In this document: positions 32,633 through 42,164 of the stretch, in pieces | How the letters are laid out: each line of letters opens with the position of its first letter | Position numbering within the stretch: the first letter of the stretch is position 1 | Assembly (NCBI RefSeq): GCF_030269485.1 | Contig: NZ_BSTL01000005.1 | Span: forward strand, 355,010-419,009 | DNA: 64,000 bases | From: Actinoplanes sp. NBRC 103695 | Lineage (GTDB): Bacteria; Actinomycetota; Actinomycetes; Mycobacteriales; Micromonosporaceae | Reading direction: 5' to 3' | Position numbers and translations under genes: made by a program | The notes under the pieces: generated by a model | Told to the model about the DNA's origin: nothing | Database searches by the model: none | What the model saw: the letters and a program-made list of their open reading frames with translations, nothing else

Positions 32633-33221
32633 AGACGATGCCCAGGTCCCTCAGCGACGGCGCGGCGCGGCGCTCGAGACCGCGCTGCTCGATGCCGCAT
32701 GGGACGAACTCGTCGAGAAGGGCTACGACGGGTTCACCATCGACGCGGTCGCCGAGCGCGCCCGGACCAGCCGCGCCGTGCTCTACCGCCGCTGGGCCAC
32801 GAAGCAGGAGCTGGTACGGGCGGCCGTCGGTCACGCCGGTGAAAGGCAGCGGGACGACGAGATCCCGGACACCGGATCGCTGCGCGACGATGTCGTCGAG
32901 GTGTTGCGCGGCGCGAACAATTCGCGAGCGTGGTTCGGCATCACGATGGTGATGCAGCTCTCGGGCTACTACGCCGAGACCGGCTCCGGCCTGGCCGACC
33001 TGCGAGGCACCTTGATGGGGGGCCGCGTCAGCCGGATCGAGACGCTGCTCGCGCGCGCGGTCGAGCGGGGCGAGGCCGACCCCGCGAAGCTCACCCCGCG
33101 GGTGGTCGCGGTGCCGTTCGACCTCTATCGGCAGGAACTGATGATGACGCTCAAGCCCGTGCCCGACGAGGTGATCGAGTCGATCGTCGACGAGGTCTTC
33201 ATGCCATTGGTACGGCCGTAG
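32622..33221 (+). CDS. TetR-family regulator of the divergent MFS pump
   Basis: The 199-residue TetR regulator has a helix-turn-helix at about residues 18-62 ('ALLDAAWDELVEKGYDGFTI', 'AERARTSRAVLYRRW') and a C-terminal domain of the TetR_C type. No ribosome-binding site precedes ATG 32622, so the mRNA may be leaderless. Two matching operators flank and overlap its start, consistent with autorepression and control of the MFS gene. Confidence 0.9.
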   Translation: MTLKDDAQVPQRRRGAALETALLDAAWDELVEKGYDGFTIDAVAERARTSRAVLYRRWATKQELVRAAVGHAGERQRDDEIPDTGSLRDDVVEVLRGANNSRAWFGITMVMQLSGYYAETGSGLADLRGTLMGGRVSRIETLLARAVERGEADPAKLTPRVVAVPFDLYRQELMMTLKPVPDEVIESIVDEVFMPLVRP

Positions 33222-33231
33222 ACCGGCGCGT

Positions 33232-33427
33232 CAGAACGCCGTGACCGGGGCGGCGCGCTCGGCGCGGGCGAAGGCGCGGAGCAGCGCGGGGGTGCCGTGC
33301 CGGCGCTGAGACTGGCGCAGCAGCAGGCCGAGCACCGCGCGCTCGGCCGGTCCCAGGCCTCGTCGACCTCGGGACGGCGCAGCAGCCCGGAGACGGTGGC
33401 GGCGGCCGGCAGATAGGCGTCGGTCAT
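33232..33427 (-). pseudogene. Internally deleted maleylpyruvate-isomerase-like (DinB/TIGR03083) gene
   Basis: The first 30 or so codons ('MTDAYLPAAATVSGLLRRPE', then 'VDEAWDRPSA') match the start of actinobacterial mycothiol-dependent maleylpyruvate isomerase-like proteins. The last 37 codons, in another frame, match their C-terminus ('ERAVLGLLLRQSQRRHGTPA', 'LLRAFARAERAAPVTAF'). About 150 residues in between are missing and the join shifts the frame by one base near 33342. The join lies in the sequence CGAGCGCGCGG, consistent with a short-homology deletion. Its ATG overlaps the stop of the upstream methyltransferase gene, so it was once coupled to it. Confidence 0.7.
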
Positions 33428-34053
33428 GAGATCTCCCAGACCTTGGTGTGGCGGACCGGGACGCTCTCCAGCGACTCGGCCACCGGGATGTCCCAGGCGG
33501 CCCGCTCGGTCAGCCCGGCGGGCAGATAGGCGCGGCCGGGGTCGCCGAGCAGCACCAGACTGCCCCGCGCGGCGGCCCGGCGGAGGAACGGCAGCACCCG
33601 GGCGACCATGTCGCGGCTGTAACAGACGTCCCCGGCCAGGATCACGTCGTACGCGTCGTCGGTGTCGAGCAGATCGCCCTCGGCCAGCTCGACCCGCACC
33701 TGGTTGGCCGTGGCGTTCGCGGCGGTCGCGGCCAGCGAGAGCGGGTCGATGTCGTTGGCGACCACCCGGGCCGCGCCGGCGCGGGCGGCCGCGACCGCCA
33801 CCAGGCCGGAACCGGTGGCCAGGTCCAGGACGGTACGCCCGGCAACCAGGCCGGGGTTGTCCAGCACGTAGCGGGCCAGCGCCTGCCCGCCGGCCCAGGC
33901 GAACGCCCAGAACGGCGGCGGCTGCTCGGTCGCCGCGTCCGCCTCGGTGCTCTCCCACAGGGCGATCGGCTCGTCCGCCTGATGCAGGGTCAATTCGGGC
34001 ACGAAGGGCACCGGCGCGGGGCGGGTGTGAGCGCGGACGAAGTCGGTATGCAC
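33424..34053 (-). CDS. Class I SAM-dependent methyltransferase (protein methyltransferase type)
   Basis: The 209-residue protein has SAM motif I 'VLDLATGSGLVAVAAARAGA', then 'VVANDIDPLSLAAT', 'DVILAGDVCYSRDM' and 'LLGDPGRAYLP'. This set is seen in Nnt1/ETFB-type protein lysine methyltransferases, often annotated as L11 methyltransferase-like. The start is GTG 34053; there is no clear ribosome-binding site. It is followed directly by the decayed maleylpyruvate-isomerase-like gene. Confidence 0.82.
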   Translation of the reverse strand: MHTDFVRAHTRPAPVPFVPELTLHQADEPIALWESTEADAATEQPPPFWAFAWAGGQALARYVLDNPGLVAGRTVLDLATGSGLVAVAAARAGAARVVANDIDPLSLAATAANATANQVRVELAEGDLLDTDDAYDVILAGDVCYSRDMVARVLPFLRRAAARGSLVLLGDPGRAYLPAGLTERAAWDIPVAESLESVPVRHTKVWEIS

Positions 34054-34128
34054 CGGTTCAGTTTGCTCAGCTAGGCATGCGGGTGACCGATGAGGGTGCC
34101 GACATTCGTCCGTGCGGAGGAGGAGCAG

Positions 34129-37100
34129 ATGCCGGCACGGTTGCCTGCCGCGCTCTTCGGCGCGTGGATGGCGGCGCTCGCGGCCGTCTTCCTGCTCGAG
34201 CCCGGCCTGCGGACCCCGGTACGCCTGCTCGCCGGCTTCTCCGCCGTGGCGGCCGTCGGGCTGGCCGTCCGCCGCCGCAAACCGGCCCGCACCCTGCCGT
34301 GGCGGCTGCTCCAGGTCACCGTGGTGCTGTCCTGCGTCGGTGGGGCCTCGTTCGGGGCACGGGACCGGCTGACCGGCTCGCTGTCCTGGGTTCCGATCCT
34401 CGGCGAGGGGCTGCTGATCGCCGCGTACCCGCTGTTCGCGCTCGTGCTGTGGATGTTCGTGCGGATCCGCACCGGCGGCGCCCGGGACCGTGGCAGCGTG
34501 CTGGACGCGCTCACCGTGACCTCCGGGGCGGCTCTGCTGGCCTGGGCGTACGCGATCTCCCCGCACCTGAGCCACGCCGACATGAGCCATCCCGCGGAGT
34601 GGGTGTCCGTCGCGTTCCCGCTGGGCGACCTGCTCTGCCTGGCCATGCTGACCCGGCTGCTCACCGCATCGAGCCGCCGCCTGGTCGCCGCCGCGCTGCT
34701 CGGCGCCGGGCTGACGGCGATGCTGATCGCCGACATCGGGTACGACGTCGTGGTGCCCGGCGACCACCTGGGCTTCCTGGCCGCGTTCGGGCGCGTCCCG
34801 TTCTACGCCGCCGCCGGCCTGGCCGCGATGCACCCGTCGATGACCCAGCTGACCCGGCGCGGCGCGGTCGTCACCGGCGACTTCGGCCGGCTGCGGCTGG
34901 CGCTGCTCGCGCTGGCCTCGCTGGTCGCCCCGAGCGTGCTGATCACCGAGGTCGGCCGGCGCGGCGAGGTGCCCAACCTGGCCGTGGTCGGCGCCCTGAG
35001 CGGGCTCACGTTCCTGCTGGTGCTGGCCCGGATGGCCGGGATCATGGCCAGCCACCGGCTCGCCGTCGCCCGCGAGCGCGGCCTGCGGGAGGCGTCCGCG
35101 GCGCTGGTATCGGCGGCCGATGCGGACGAGGTCGGCGACGCGGTGCGTACCGCGGTGGCCGATCTCCTCCCGGCCGACGTGCCGCACGGGGTGGTCCTGG
35201 CGATGGCGATCGCCGAGCCGGAGCAGGCGCTGACCGGCCCGGCCGCGGCGCAGGCCGAGCAGGACCGGGCCGCGGGCACGACCGCGCGGCTGGTCGGCAC
35301 CCGCGACGTGGACTGGGCGGTGGCGATCCGGCTGACCCACTTCAACACGGTGCTGCGCTGCCCGCTGGTGCTGCAGGACCGGCCGACCGGCGACCCGCTG
35401 GTCGGTGTGCTGCACGTCGGCGGCCCGCGCTGGGCGCTGACCGGGCTGCAGCAGGCGCTGGAGGTGCTGGCCACGCAGGTCGCGCTGGCCCTGGAGCGGA
35501 TCGCGCTGAGCGAGGAGGTAACCCGCCGCAACAGCGAGACCTATTTCCGTACGCTCGTGCTGAACACGTCGGACGTGATCCTGATCGTGGACGACGAGGA
35601 CCGGGTCCGGTACGCGAGCCCGTCCGCCGGCCCGGTGCTGGGCAACGACCCGGTGGGCGTGGACATCTTCACGGTCATCCACCCGGTGGACCGCCGCCGC
35701 CTCGCCGACCTGCTCGTCTCGGTGCGCGCCGGCCAGGGCCCGGCCGAGGGACAGGACTTCCGGGCGCAGGACCGGCGGCGTACCGAGGTGACGGTCGAGG
35801 TGCAGTGCCGTGACCTGCGCGCCGACCAGAGCGTGGCCGGTCTGGTCATCACCATGCGGGACGTGACGGAGCGCCGCCGCCTCGAGCGCGAGCTCACCCA
35901 TCAGGCGTTCCACGACTCGCTGACCGGGCTGGCCAACCGCACCCTGTTCGCCGACCGGCTGGAGCACGCGCTGGCCCGCGGTTCCCGGGACGGCTCGGTG
36001 GTCGGGGTGCTCTTCATCGACCTGGACGACTTCAAGATCGTCAACGACACGCTCGGCCACGCGGTCGGCGACCAGCTGCTGCAGGCGGTGGCCGACCGGA
36101 TCGCGGGCGCGTTGCGCGCCGACGACACCGCGGCCCGGCTGGGCGGTGACGAGTTCGCCGCGCTGGTGGAGAACGTGCAGGACCCGGGCGCGGTGGAGGA
36201 GACGGCCGCACGGATCCTGGCCGCGCTGCGCGAGCCGATCCTGGTGGACGGCGGCGCGCTGCAGGCCAACGCCAGCATCGGCATCACCACGACACCGGAG
36301 GCGGACACCGCGGCCGAGCTGCTGCGCCAGGCCGACCTGGCGCTCTACGTGGCGAAGGGCGCCGGCAAGAACCAGTGGCGCCGCTACCAGTCGCATCTGC
36401 ACAGCGCGATGGTCGAGCGGCTGGAGCTGCGCTCGGCGCTGGACCACGCCGTGCACGAGGGCCATTTCCTGCTTCAGTATCAGCCGATCGTGGACCTCGG
36501 GTCCGGCGGCACGGCCGGTTTCGAGGCGCTGGTCCGCTGGCACCACCCGGAGCGCGGGGTGATCGCGCCGGACGAGTTCATCGAGGTGGCCGAGGAGAGC
36601 GGGCTGATCGTGCCGATCGGCCGCTGGGTGCTCGACCAGGCGCTGCACACCGTGGCGCAGTGGCGTCGTGCCCTGCCCCGCGCCCGCCGCCCGTACGTCA
36701 GCGTGAACGTGAGCGTCCGGCAGTTCCGTCAGGCGGGCTTCGTCGACCAGGTCCGGTCGTCACTGGAGTGGGCCGACGTCCCGCCCAGCGCGCTGATGCT
36801 GGAGATCACCGAGACCCTGCTGATGGGCGACGACGAGGAGATCTGGGCGGACCTCGCGGTCCTTCAGGAGCTGGGCGTACGCATCGCGATCGACGATTTC
36901 GGCACCGGCTACTCGTCGCTGGGCTACCTGCGGCAGCGCCCGATCGACGTGGTGAAGATCGACAAGACCTTCATCGACGACATCACCCACGACCCGCAGC
37001 AGAGGACCCTGGTCGGCGGCATCGTCAGCCTGGCGCACTCGCTCAACCTGACCGTGATCGCCGAGGGCATCGAGACCGAGGCGCACCAGGCGGTGCTGAT

Positions 37101-37227
37101 CGAGCTGGGCTGCCCGCTGGGCCAGGGCTATCTGTACTCCAGCCCGGTCGGCCCGAACGAGGCGCTCACCTGGATGACCCGCCCGAACGACGAGGATCAC
37201 CGCCTCCTGGCGGCCTTGCCGGCGTAG
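34129..37227 (+). CDS. Membrane GGDEF-EAL cyclic-di-GMP protein
   Basis: The 1032-residue protein has about 8-9 N-terminal membrane segments (residues 5-330), a GAF-like region, a PAS domain (about 465-590: 'YFRTLVLNTSDVILIVDDED'), a GGDEF domain and an EAL domain. The cyclase signature 'RLGGDEFAAL' is intact, and 'RADD' five residues before it matches the RxxD inhibitory site. The EAL domain has 'FEALVRWHHP', 'ITETLL', 'IDDFGTGYSSL' and 'KIDKTFI', so both making and degrading c-di-GMP are possible. I chose ATG 34129 because GGAGGAGGAG lies just upstream. Its 3' end overlaps the convergent SDR by 31 bp. Confidence 0.93.
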   Translation: MPARLPAALFGAWMAALAAVFLLEPGLRTPVRLLAGFSAVAAVGLAVRRRKPARTLPWRLLQVTVVLSCVGGASFGARDRLTGSLSWVPILGEGLLIAAYPLFALVLWMFVRIRTGGARDRGSVLDALTVTSGAALLAWAYAISPHLSHADMSHPAEWVSVAFPLGDLLCLAMLTRLLTASSRRLVAAALLGAGLTAMLIADIGYDVVVPGDHLGFLAAFGRVPFYAAAGLAAMHPSMTQLTRRGAVVTGDFGRLRLALLALASLVAPSVLITEVGRRGEVPNLAVVGALSGLTFLLVLARMAGIMASHRLAVARERGLREASAALVSAADADEVGDAVRTAVADLLPADVPHGVVLAMAIAEPEQALTGPAAAQAEQDRAAGTTARLVGTRDVDWAVAIRLTHFNTVLRCPLVLQDRPTGDPLVGVLHVGGPRWALTGLQQALEVLATQVALALERIALSEEVTRRNSETYFRTLVLNTSDVILIVDDEDRVRYASPSAGPVLGNDPVGVDIFTVIHPVDRRRLADLLVSVRAGQGPAEGQDFRAQDRRRTEVTVEVQCRDLRADQSVAGLVITMRDVTERRRLERELTHQAFHDSLTGLANRTLFADRLEHALARGSRDGSVVGVLFIDLDDFKIVNDTLGHAVGDQLLQAVADRIAGALRADDTAARLGGDEFAALVENVQDPGAVEETAARILAALREPILVDGGALQANASIGITTTPEADTAAELLRQADLALYVAKGAGKNQWRRYQSHLHSAMVERLELRSALDHAVHEGHFLLQYQPIVDLGSGGTAGFEALVRWHHPERGVIAPDEFIEVAEESGLIVPIGRWVLDQALHTVAQWRRALPRARRPYVSVNVSVRQFRQAGFVDQVRSSLEWADVPPSALMLEITETLLMGDDEEIWADLAVLQELGVRIAIDDFGTGYSSLGYLRQRPIDVVKIDKTFIDDITHDPQQRTLVGGIVSLAHSLNLTVIAEGIETEAHQAVLIELGCPLGQGYLYSSPVGPNEALTWMTRPNDEDHRLLAALPA

Positions 37228-37931
37228 ATCCGGTCGGTGATCGCCGGGAACGTGCTGGAGAGCAGCACCGCGGCGCGGTACTTGAACGGAATGATGATCC
37301 GGCGGCGCGGCCGGCGCAGGGCACGTTCCACGGCCGCCGCCACGATCTCCGGGCCGGGCAGCCCGGTGCGGTGCGCGTTGCCGGGGGTGGCGATGTATCC
37401 GGGTTCGATCAGCGTCACGGTCACCCCGGTGCCGGCCAGTTCGCGGCGTACGGAATCGGTCATGCCCCGCAGACCGAACTTGGTCGCCGAGTAGACCCCG
37501 CCGATGCCCACCTCGCCGGCCACCGAGCCGATGTTGACGATGCCGCCGGCGCCCTGCTCCTCCATGATCGGGATGACCGCGCGCATCAGCCGGATCGGGG
37601 CGCGCAGGTTCACCGCGATCGCCCGGTCGACGCTGTCGTCCTCGACCAGCACCGACGGGTTCGTGCCGACGCCCGCATTGTTCACCAATGCATCGATCCG
37701 ACCGTTCACGGCACGCGCCCGTTCGATGAGCGCGGTGACCTGATCCGGGTCGCGCACATCGGTCGGCACGGTCACCGCGGCGCCACCATTCGCGGCCACC
37801 CGCTCGGCCACAGCGGTCAATTCCGGCACCCGCCGGGCGGCCAGCACCAGGGTCATTCCCGGACGTCCGAGGCGGAGCGCGGTAGCTTCTCCGATGCCGC
37901 TCGACGCACCCGTCAGGATGACGACCGTCAT
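37197..37931 (-). CDS. Short-chain dehydrogenase/reductase
   Basis: The 244-residue classical SDR has 'LTGASSGIGEAT' at residues 5-16, 'VNNAGVGTNPS', the catalytic Ser in 'NIGSVAG', and Tyr/Lys in 'YSATKFG'. A typical SDR C-terminus ends 'AGKAARRR'. The ATG at 37931 is preceded by GAGGAAA. Its substrate is unknown. It overlaps the GGDEF-EAL gene tail to tail. Confidence 0.9.
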   Translation of the reverse strand: MTVVILTGASSGIGEATALRLGRPGMTLVLAARRVPELTAVAERVAANGGAAVTVPTDVRDPDQVTALIERARAVNGRIDALVNNAGVGTNPSVLVEDDSVDRAIAVNLRAPIRLMRAVIPIMEEQGAGGIVNIGSVAGEVGIGGVYSATKFGLRGMTDSVRRELAGTGVTVTLIEPGYIATPGNAHRTGLPGPEIVAAAVERALRRPRRRIIIPFKYRAAVLLSSTFPAITDRIYAGKAARRR

Positions 37932-38002
37932 GGTTTCCTCATCTGTCGCGGAATGCGAAACGACGCCGCCGGTGACCGGCGGCGTCGTAGGTCGCGATGA
38001 AT

Positions 38003-38344
38003 CTATCGCTTGGCGTGGTACGCCTCCACGATGGAGCTCGGGATGCGTCCGCGCTCGGAGACCTCGTACCCGTTCTTCGTCGCCCACTCGCGGATCGCCT
38101 GGTTCTGATCGCGGCTGGCCCGGCCGGTGCTGGCCGATCCACGGCGGACACGGGCGTCGGCACCGGCCCGGCCCACCCGGGTGGCTACGTTCAGGTACGG
38201 GTCGAGCGCCTTGCGCAGCTTTCCGGCGTTCTTTTCCGAGAGGTCGATCGTGTAGTTGACCCCGTCGAGTCCGAACTCAACGGTGCGGTCCGCCTCGCCG
38301 CCATCGAGGTCGTCGGTGAGAAGGGTGATTACCTGCTTGGCCAT
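38003..38344 (-). CDS. lsr2: Lsr2 nucleoid-associated xenogeneic silencer
   Basis: The 113-residue protein matches Lsr2 over its whole length. The N-terminal dimerisation part starts '[18 protein letters not shown]'. A linker follows, then a C-terminal DNA-binding domain whose AT-hook-like 'RGR' lies in '[15 protein letters not shown]'. Lsr2 coats AT-rich and foreign DNA and silences it. AGGAG precedes ATG 38344 by 9 bp. The 150 bp upstream are unusually A+T-rich for this window (about 38375-38470), which fits self-binding. A lower-GC patch at 41.8-43.5 kb is a plausible local target. Confidence 0.95.
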   Translation of the reverse strand: MAKQVITLLTDDLDGGEADRTVEFGLDGVNYTIDLSEKNAGKLRKALDPYLNVATRVGRAGADARVRRGSASTGRASRDQNQAIREWATKNGYEVSERGRIPSSIVEAYHAKR

Positions 38345-38493
38345 GGTGTGGCAGCTCCTGTAACGGCGATTTCCGGCACACGTAATGCGCGCTGTCAGTT
38401 CGCATTCTGTACCGCCGATGATGTTTGTGCAAATTGCCGCACAAGCATGTCGCATTATTTGCCTCGTTGAGCGTCCCGGCACAGTAGGAATGG

Positions 38494-40140
38494 TCACACC
38501 AGACGCAGGGCGGCCGGCGCGTGTTCCGGTACGGCCGGATTGTGCGGCGCCACCGGCGGCAGGCTCCGATACGGCTCACCGATCGCGGGCCGTTCGTCGT
38601 GTTCGCCTTTGTTGGGCCACAAGGCGACCGCCCGCTCGGCCAGCGCGGTGATCGTCAGCGACGGGTTCACGCCCAGGTTGGCCGGGACCGCGGAGCCGTC
38701 CACCACGTGCAGGCCCGGATAGCCGTAGACCCGGTGGTACGGGTCCACCACGCCGGTTTCCGCGGAATCGCCGATGGTGGCGCCGCCGAGGATGTGCGCG
38801 GTCATCGGGATGTTGAAGACGTCGCCCACCGAGCCGCCGGGGTGGCCGCCGATCCGGTCGGCGATCCGGCGGACCGCCTCGTGGCCGATCGGGATCCATT
38901 TCGGGTTGCCCGTTCCGTGGCCCGGCGATGTGGTCAGCCGGCCGGTGCGCGTCGGGCGTACGGTCAGCGAATTGTCCAAGGTCTGCATGACCAGCGCGAT
39001 GATGGTGCGCTCGCTCCACCGCCGGGCGGACAGCGACCGGGCGAACAGCACCGGGTTGCGCAGCACCTGGCCGAGGAAGCGCACCGGCCGCGGCAGCCGC
39101 CCGTCGCCGTCCACCAGGATCGTGGACAGCAGGCCCATCGCGTTGCTGCCCGGCCCGTAGCGGACCGGCTCGATGTGGGTGTCCGGGTCGGGGTGGAACG
39201 ACGAGGTGATCGCCACCCCCTTCGAGAACGGCTCTTCCGGTACGCGTTCCGTCTCGGCGCCGAGCAACGCCTCGGAGTTGGTCCGGGTCAGCGAGCCCAG
39301 CCGGTCGGAGAGCCGGGGCAGCACGCCGGTGTCCTTCATCCGGTGCAGCAGCCGCTGCGTGCCCAGCGCTCCGGCGGACATGATCACGTCGTCCGCGGTG
39401 TAGAAGCCACGCTTGGTCTCGACCCGCCACTTCCCGCCGGCCAGCGGCCGCAGCCCGGTCACCGTGGTGTCCGGGTGGATCGTCGCGCCGGACCGCTCGG
39501 CCAGGTGCAGGTAATTCACGTCCAGCCGGTTCTTCGCGCCGACCCGGCAGCCGATCATGCAGTTGCCGCACTCGGTGCAGCCGGTGCGGTCCGGTCCGGC
39601 GCCGCCGAAATACGGGTCCGGCACGGTCTTGCCCGGCTCGCCGAAGAACACCCCCACCGGGGTACGGCGGAACGTCCCGCCGACGCCCATGTCCTGCGCC
39701 ACCTGCTGGATCACCACGTCGGACGGGGTCATCGACGGCTGCACGCTTACCCCGAGCATCCGGGTCGCCTGGCCGTAGTAGGGCTCCAGCTCCCTGGCCC
39801 AGTCGGTGATGCCGGCCCAGCGCGGGTCGTCGAAGAACGGCGCGGGCGGCTGGTAGAGCGTGTTCGCGTACACCAGGGAACCGCCACCCACCCCGGCCGC
39901 GGACAGCACGATCACGTCCTTGAGCAGCGTGATCCGCTGAATGCCGCGCAGCCCGAGCGCGGGCGCCCAGAGAAAGCTCCGCAGGTCCCACGAGGTCTTG
40001 GGCAGCGTGCCGGGCGTGAACCGGCGTCCCGCCTCCAGCACGCCGACCCGATAGCCCTTCTCGGCCAGGCGCAACGCACTCACGCTCCCGCCGAACCCGC
40101 TGCCGACGACCACCACGTCGTAATGCGTTAAGCGCCGCAT
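38494..40140 (-). CDS. GMC-family oxidoreductase with cysteine cluster (cholesterol-oxidase-like)
   Basis: The 548-residue flavoprotein has the FAD-binding motif '[20 protein letters not shown]' at residues 8-27, '[13 protein letters not shown]' and the GMC C-terminal '[18 protein letters not shown]' and '[20 protein letters not shown]'. A Cys-rich motif '[11 protein letters not shown]' near residue 192 is shared with actinobacterial cholesterol-oxidase-like proteins and could bind an iron-sulfur cluster. The substrate is likely a hydrophobic alcohol or sterol. GGCGGA precedes ATG 40140. It is divergent from an acyl-CoA synthetase, suggesting a lipid-catabolic pair. Confidence 0.87.
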   Translation of the reverse strand: MRRLTHYDVVVVGSGFGGSVSALRLAEKGYRVGVLEAGRRFTPGTLPKTSWDLRSFLWAPALGLRGIQRITLLKDVIVLSAAGVGGGSLVYANTLYQPPAPFFDDPRWAGITDWARELEPYYGQATRMLGVSVQPSMTPSDVVIQQVAQDMGVGGTFRRTPVGVFFGEPGKTVPDPYFGGAGPDRTGCTECGNCMIGCRVGAKNRLDVNYLHLAERSGATIHPDTTVTGLRPLAGGKWRVETKRGFYTADDVIMSAGALGTQRLLHRMKDTGVLPRLSDRLGSLTRTNSEALLGAETERVPEEPFSKGVAITSSFHPDPDTHIEPVRYGPGSNAMGLLSTILVDGDGRLPRPVRFLGQVLRNPVLFARSLSARRWSERTIIALVMQTLDNSLTVRPTRTGRLTTSPGHGTGNPKWIPIGHEAVRRIADRIGGHPGGSVGDVFNIPMTAHILGGATIGDSAETGVVDPYHRVYGYPGLHVVDGSAVPANLGVNPSLTITALAERAVALWPNKGEHDERPAIGEPYRSLPPVAPHNPAVPEHAPAALRLV

Positions 40141-40217
40141 TCCGCCGACGTTAGGCGCGTCGAAAGCGATGCGCCAGATGGTTGAGCCTCCAGGGCAGAA
40201 GAGCGCATGCTGCGTGG

Positions 40218-41822
40218 ATGCTGGCTTACACCTCGGGGATCTCGGACGTGCCACTGCTCGGTGAGACGATCGGCGCCAACCTGGAGCGCACGGTCGCCCG
40301 CTTCGCCGGCCGCGAGGCCCTCGTCGACGTGGCGGCGGGGCGGCGATGGACGTACGCGGAACTGAACGCCGCCGTCGACAAGCTCGCGCGGGGTCTGCTC
40401 GCCCGCGGCATCGCCAAGGGCGACCGGGTCGGCATCTGGGCCCCGAACTGCGCCGAATGGGTCCTGGTCCAGTACGCGACCGCGAAGATCGGCGCGATCC
40501 TGGTGAACGTCAACCCGGCCTACCGCACGCACGAGCTGGCGTTCGTCGTGAAGCAGTCCGGGCTGAGCCTGCTGATCAGCGCGGTCAGCTTCAAGACCAG
40601 CGACTACCAGGCCATGATCGAGGAGATCGGGTACGAAAAGGCGATCTTCATCGGGTCGCCGGAGTGGGATGCGCTGTCGGTCGACGGAGGCGAGCTCCCC
40701 GGGGCAGAGCTGACGTTCGACGACCCGATCAACATCCAGTACACGTCCGGCACCACCGGTTTCCCCAAGGGCGCGACCCTCTCGCATCACAACATCCTCA
40801 ACAACGGCTTCTTCGTCGGCGAGCTGGTCGACTACACCGAACAGGACCGGATCTGCATCCCGGTGCCGCTCTACCACTGCTTCGGCATGGTGATGGGCAA
40901 CCTGGCGGCCACCTCGCACGGCGCCTGCATGGTCCTGCCGGCGCCCGGCTTCGACCCGGCCGCCACCCTGGCCGCGGTCGCCGCCGAGCGGTGCACCTCG
41001 CTCTACGGCGTGCCCACCATGTTCATCGCCGAGCTGGGCCTGGACACTTTCGCCGAGTACGACCTGAGCAGCCTGCGCACCGGCATCATGGCCGGCTCGC
41101 CCTGCCCGGTCGAGGTGATGAAACGGGTGGTCGCCGAGATGAACATGGCCGAGGTGGCGATCTGCTACGGCATGACCGAGACGTCGCCGGTGTCCACCAT
41201 GACCCGCTCGGACGACAGCCTGGCCCGGCGTACCGAGACGGTCGGCCGGACCATGCCGCACCTGGAGTCGAAGGTGCTCGACCCGGACACCGGCCGGGTG
41301 GCGGAACGAGGGGTGCCCGGCGAGCTGTGCACCCGCGGCTACTCGGTGATGCTCGGCTACTGGGACCAGCCCGAAGCCACCACCGAGGCGATCGACGCGG
41401 CCCGCTGGATGCACACCGGCGACCTGGCCACGATGGACGACGACGGGTACGTGAACATCGTCGGCCGCATCAAGGACCTGGTCATCCGGGGCGGCGAGAA
41501 CGTCTACCCCCGCGAGGTCGAGGAGTTCCTCTACACCCACCCCGACATCGCCGACGTGCAGGTGATCGGCGTGCCCGACCCGAAGTACGGCGAGGAGCTG
41601 ATGGCCTGGGTGGTGCTCCGCCCCGGCGCCGAGCCCCTGACCGCCGACCGGGTCCGCGAGTTCTGCGCCGGAAAGCTGAGCCACTTCAAGATCCCGCGCT
41701 ACGTGCACGTGGTGGACGGTTTCCCGATGACCGTGACCGGCAAGGTCCGCAAGGTCGAGATGCGCGAGAAGTCCGTCACCCTGCTCGGCCTGGATGCCGC
41801 CGCCAAAACGCACAACGCGTAG
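40218..41822 (+). CDS. Long- or medium-chain fatty acid-CoA ligase (FadD-like)
   Basis: The 534-residue ANL-superfamily ligase has the AMP motif '[20 protein letters not shown]', '[10 protein letters not shown]', '[19 protein letters not shown]', '[13 protein letters not shown]' and the C-terminal catalytic Lys in '[13 protein letters not shown]'. It activates a fatty acid to its CoA ester; overall similarity is to the AMP-binding domain proteins used in beta-oxidation. The ATG at 40218 is chosen because homology starts there. It is divergent from the GMC oxidoreductase (77-bp gap). Confidence 0.92.
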   Translation: MLAYTSGISDVPLLGETIGANLERTVARFAGREALVDVAAGRRWTYAELNAAVDKLARGLLARGIAKGDRVGIWAPNCAEWVLVQYATAKIGAILVNVNPAYRTHELAFVVKQSGLSLLISAVSFKTSDYQAMIEEIGYEKAIFIGSPEWDALSVDGGELPGAELTFDDPINIQYTSGTTGFPKGATLSHHNILNNGFFVGELVDYTEQDRICIPVPLYHCFGMVMGNLAATSHGACMVLPAPGFDPAATLAAVAAERCTSLYGVPTMFIAELGLDTFAEYDLSSLRTGIMAGSPCPVEVMKRVVAEMNMAEVAICYGMTETSPVSTMTRSDDSLARRTETVGRTMPHLESKVLDPDTGRVAERGVPGELCTRGYSVMLGYWDQPEATTEAIDAARWMHTGDLATMDDDGYVNIVGRIKDLVIRGGENVYPREVEEFLYTHPDIADVQVIGVPDPKYGEELMAWVVLRPGAEPLTADRVREFCAGKLSHFKIPRYVHVVDGFPMTVTGKVRKVEMREKSVTLLGLDAAAKTHNA

Positions 41823-41840
41823 TCAAGTTGTACGTCGTTG

Positions 41841-42164
41841 TCACAGATCTGGATGAACAACCTTTAGATCAGTGAAGTGGCCGGCGATGGCTTGAAAATC
41901 CTTGAGGTTGTTGGTAACAATAGGCAGCTTGGGATTTACTGAGAGCGCGCAGGCTGCGGTCCATAGATCGTTTGTTCCACCCTTATGCAGGTGCCCCGAC
42001 AATTTCGCATGCATCTGAGCCCAAAGTTCGACTACTTGAATCGAATAGGGAACGACTACGAAGGCCCTGAGTTGGTTTCGTAGCTGCGCTATGCGTTTCG
42101 TTCCCCAGTTCAGACGGTGATAGTTGGCAAGTAGCTCACCCCAGGTGGCGAAGCTGACTGCCAT
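41841..42164 (-). pseudogene. PIN-domain (VapC-like) toxin lacking its N-terminus
   Basis: The 107 visible codons cover the back of a PIN nuclease: 'TWGELLANYHRL' (conserved Glu), 'GGTNDLWTAACALS' (conserved Asp) and 'LPIVTNNLKDFQAI'. The first beta strand with the first catalytic Asp, roughly 30-45 residues, is missing; an in-frame stop (TAG, 42189-42191) lies nine codons before the only ATG. The 5' part overlaps the upstream gene by 55 bp in another frame. The toxin is therefore probably inactive. The region is clearly less GC-rich than the rest of the window, suggesting acquisition. No antitoxin is recognised with certainty. Confidence 0.65.

Noticed and set aside
33424..36648. Very long minus-strand open frame opposite the GGDEF-EAL gene
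   Set aside because: Only its last 209 codons (the methyltransferase) resemble a protein; the rest is His/Arg/Asp-rich antisense of a conserved c-di-GMP gene, a usual effect of high GC.
34129..37227. Degenerate (inactive) GGDEF or EAL domain
   Set aside because: Both signature motifs, GGDEF and EAL, and the downstream catalytic segments are intact.
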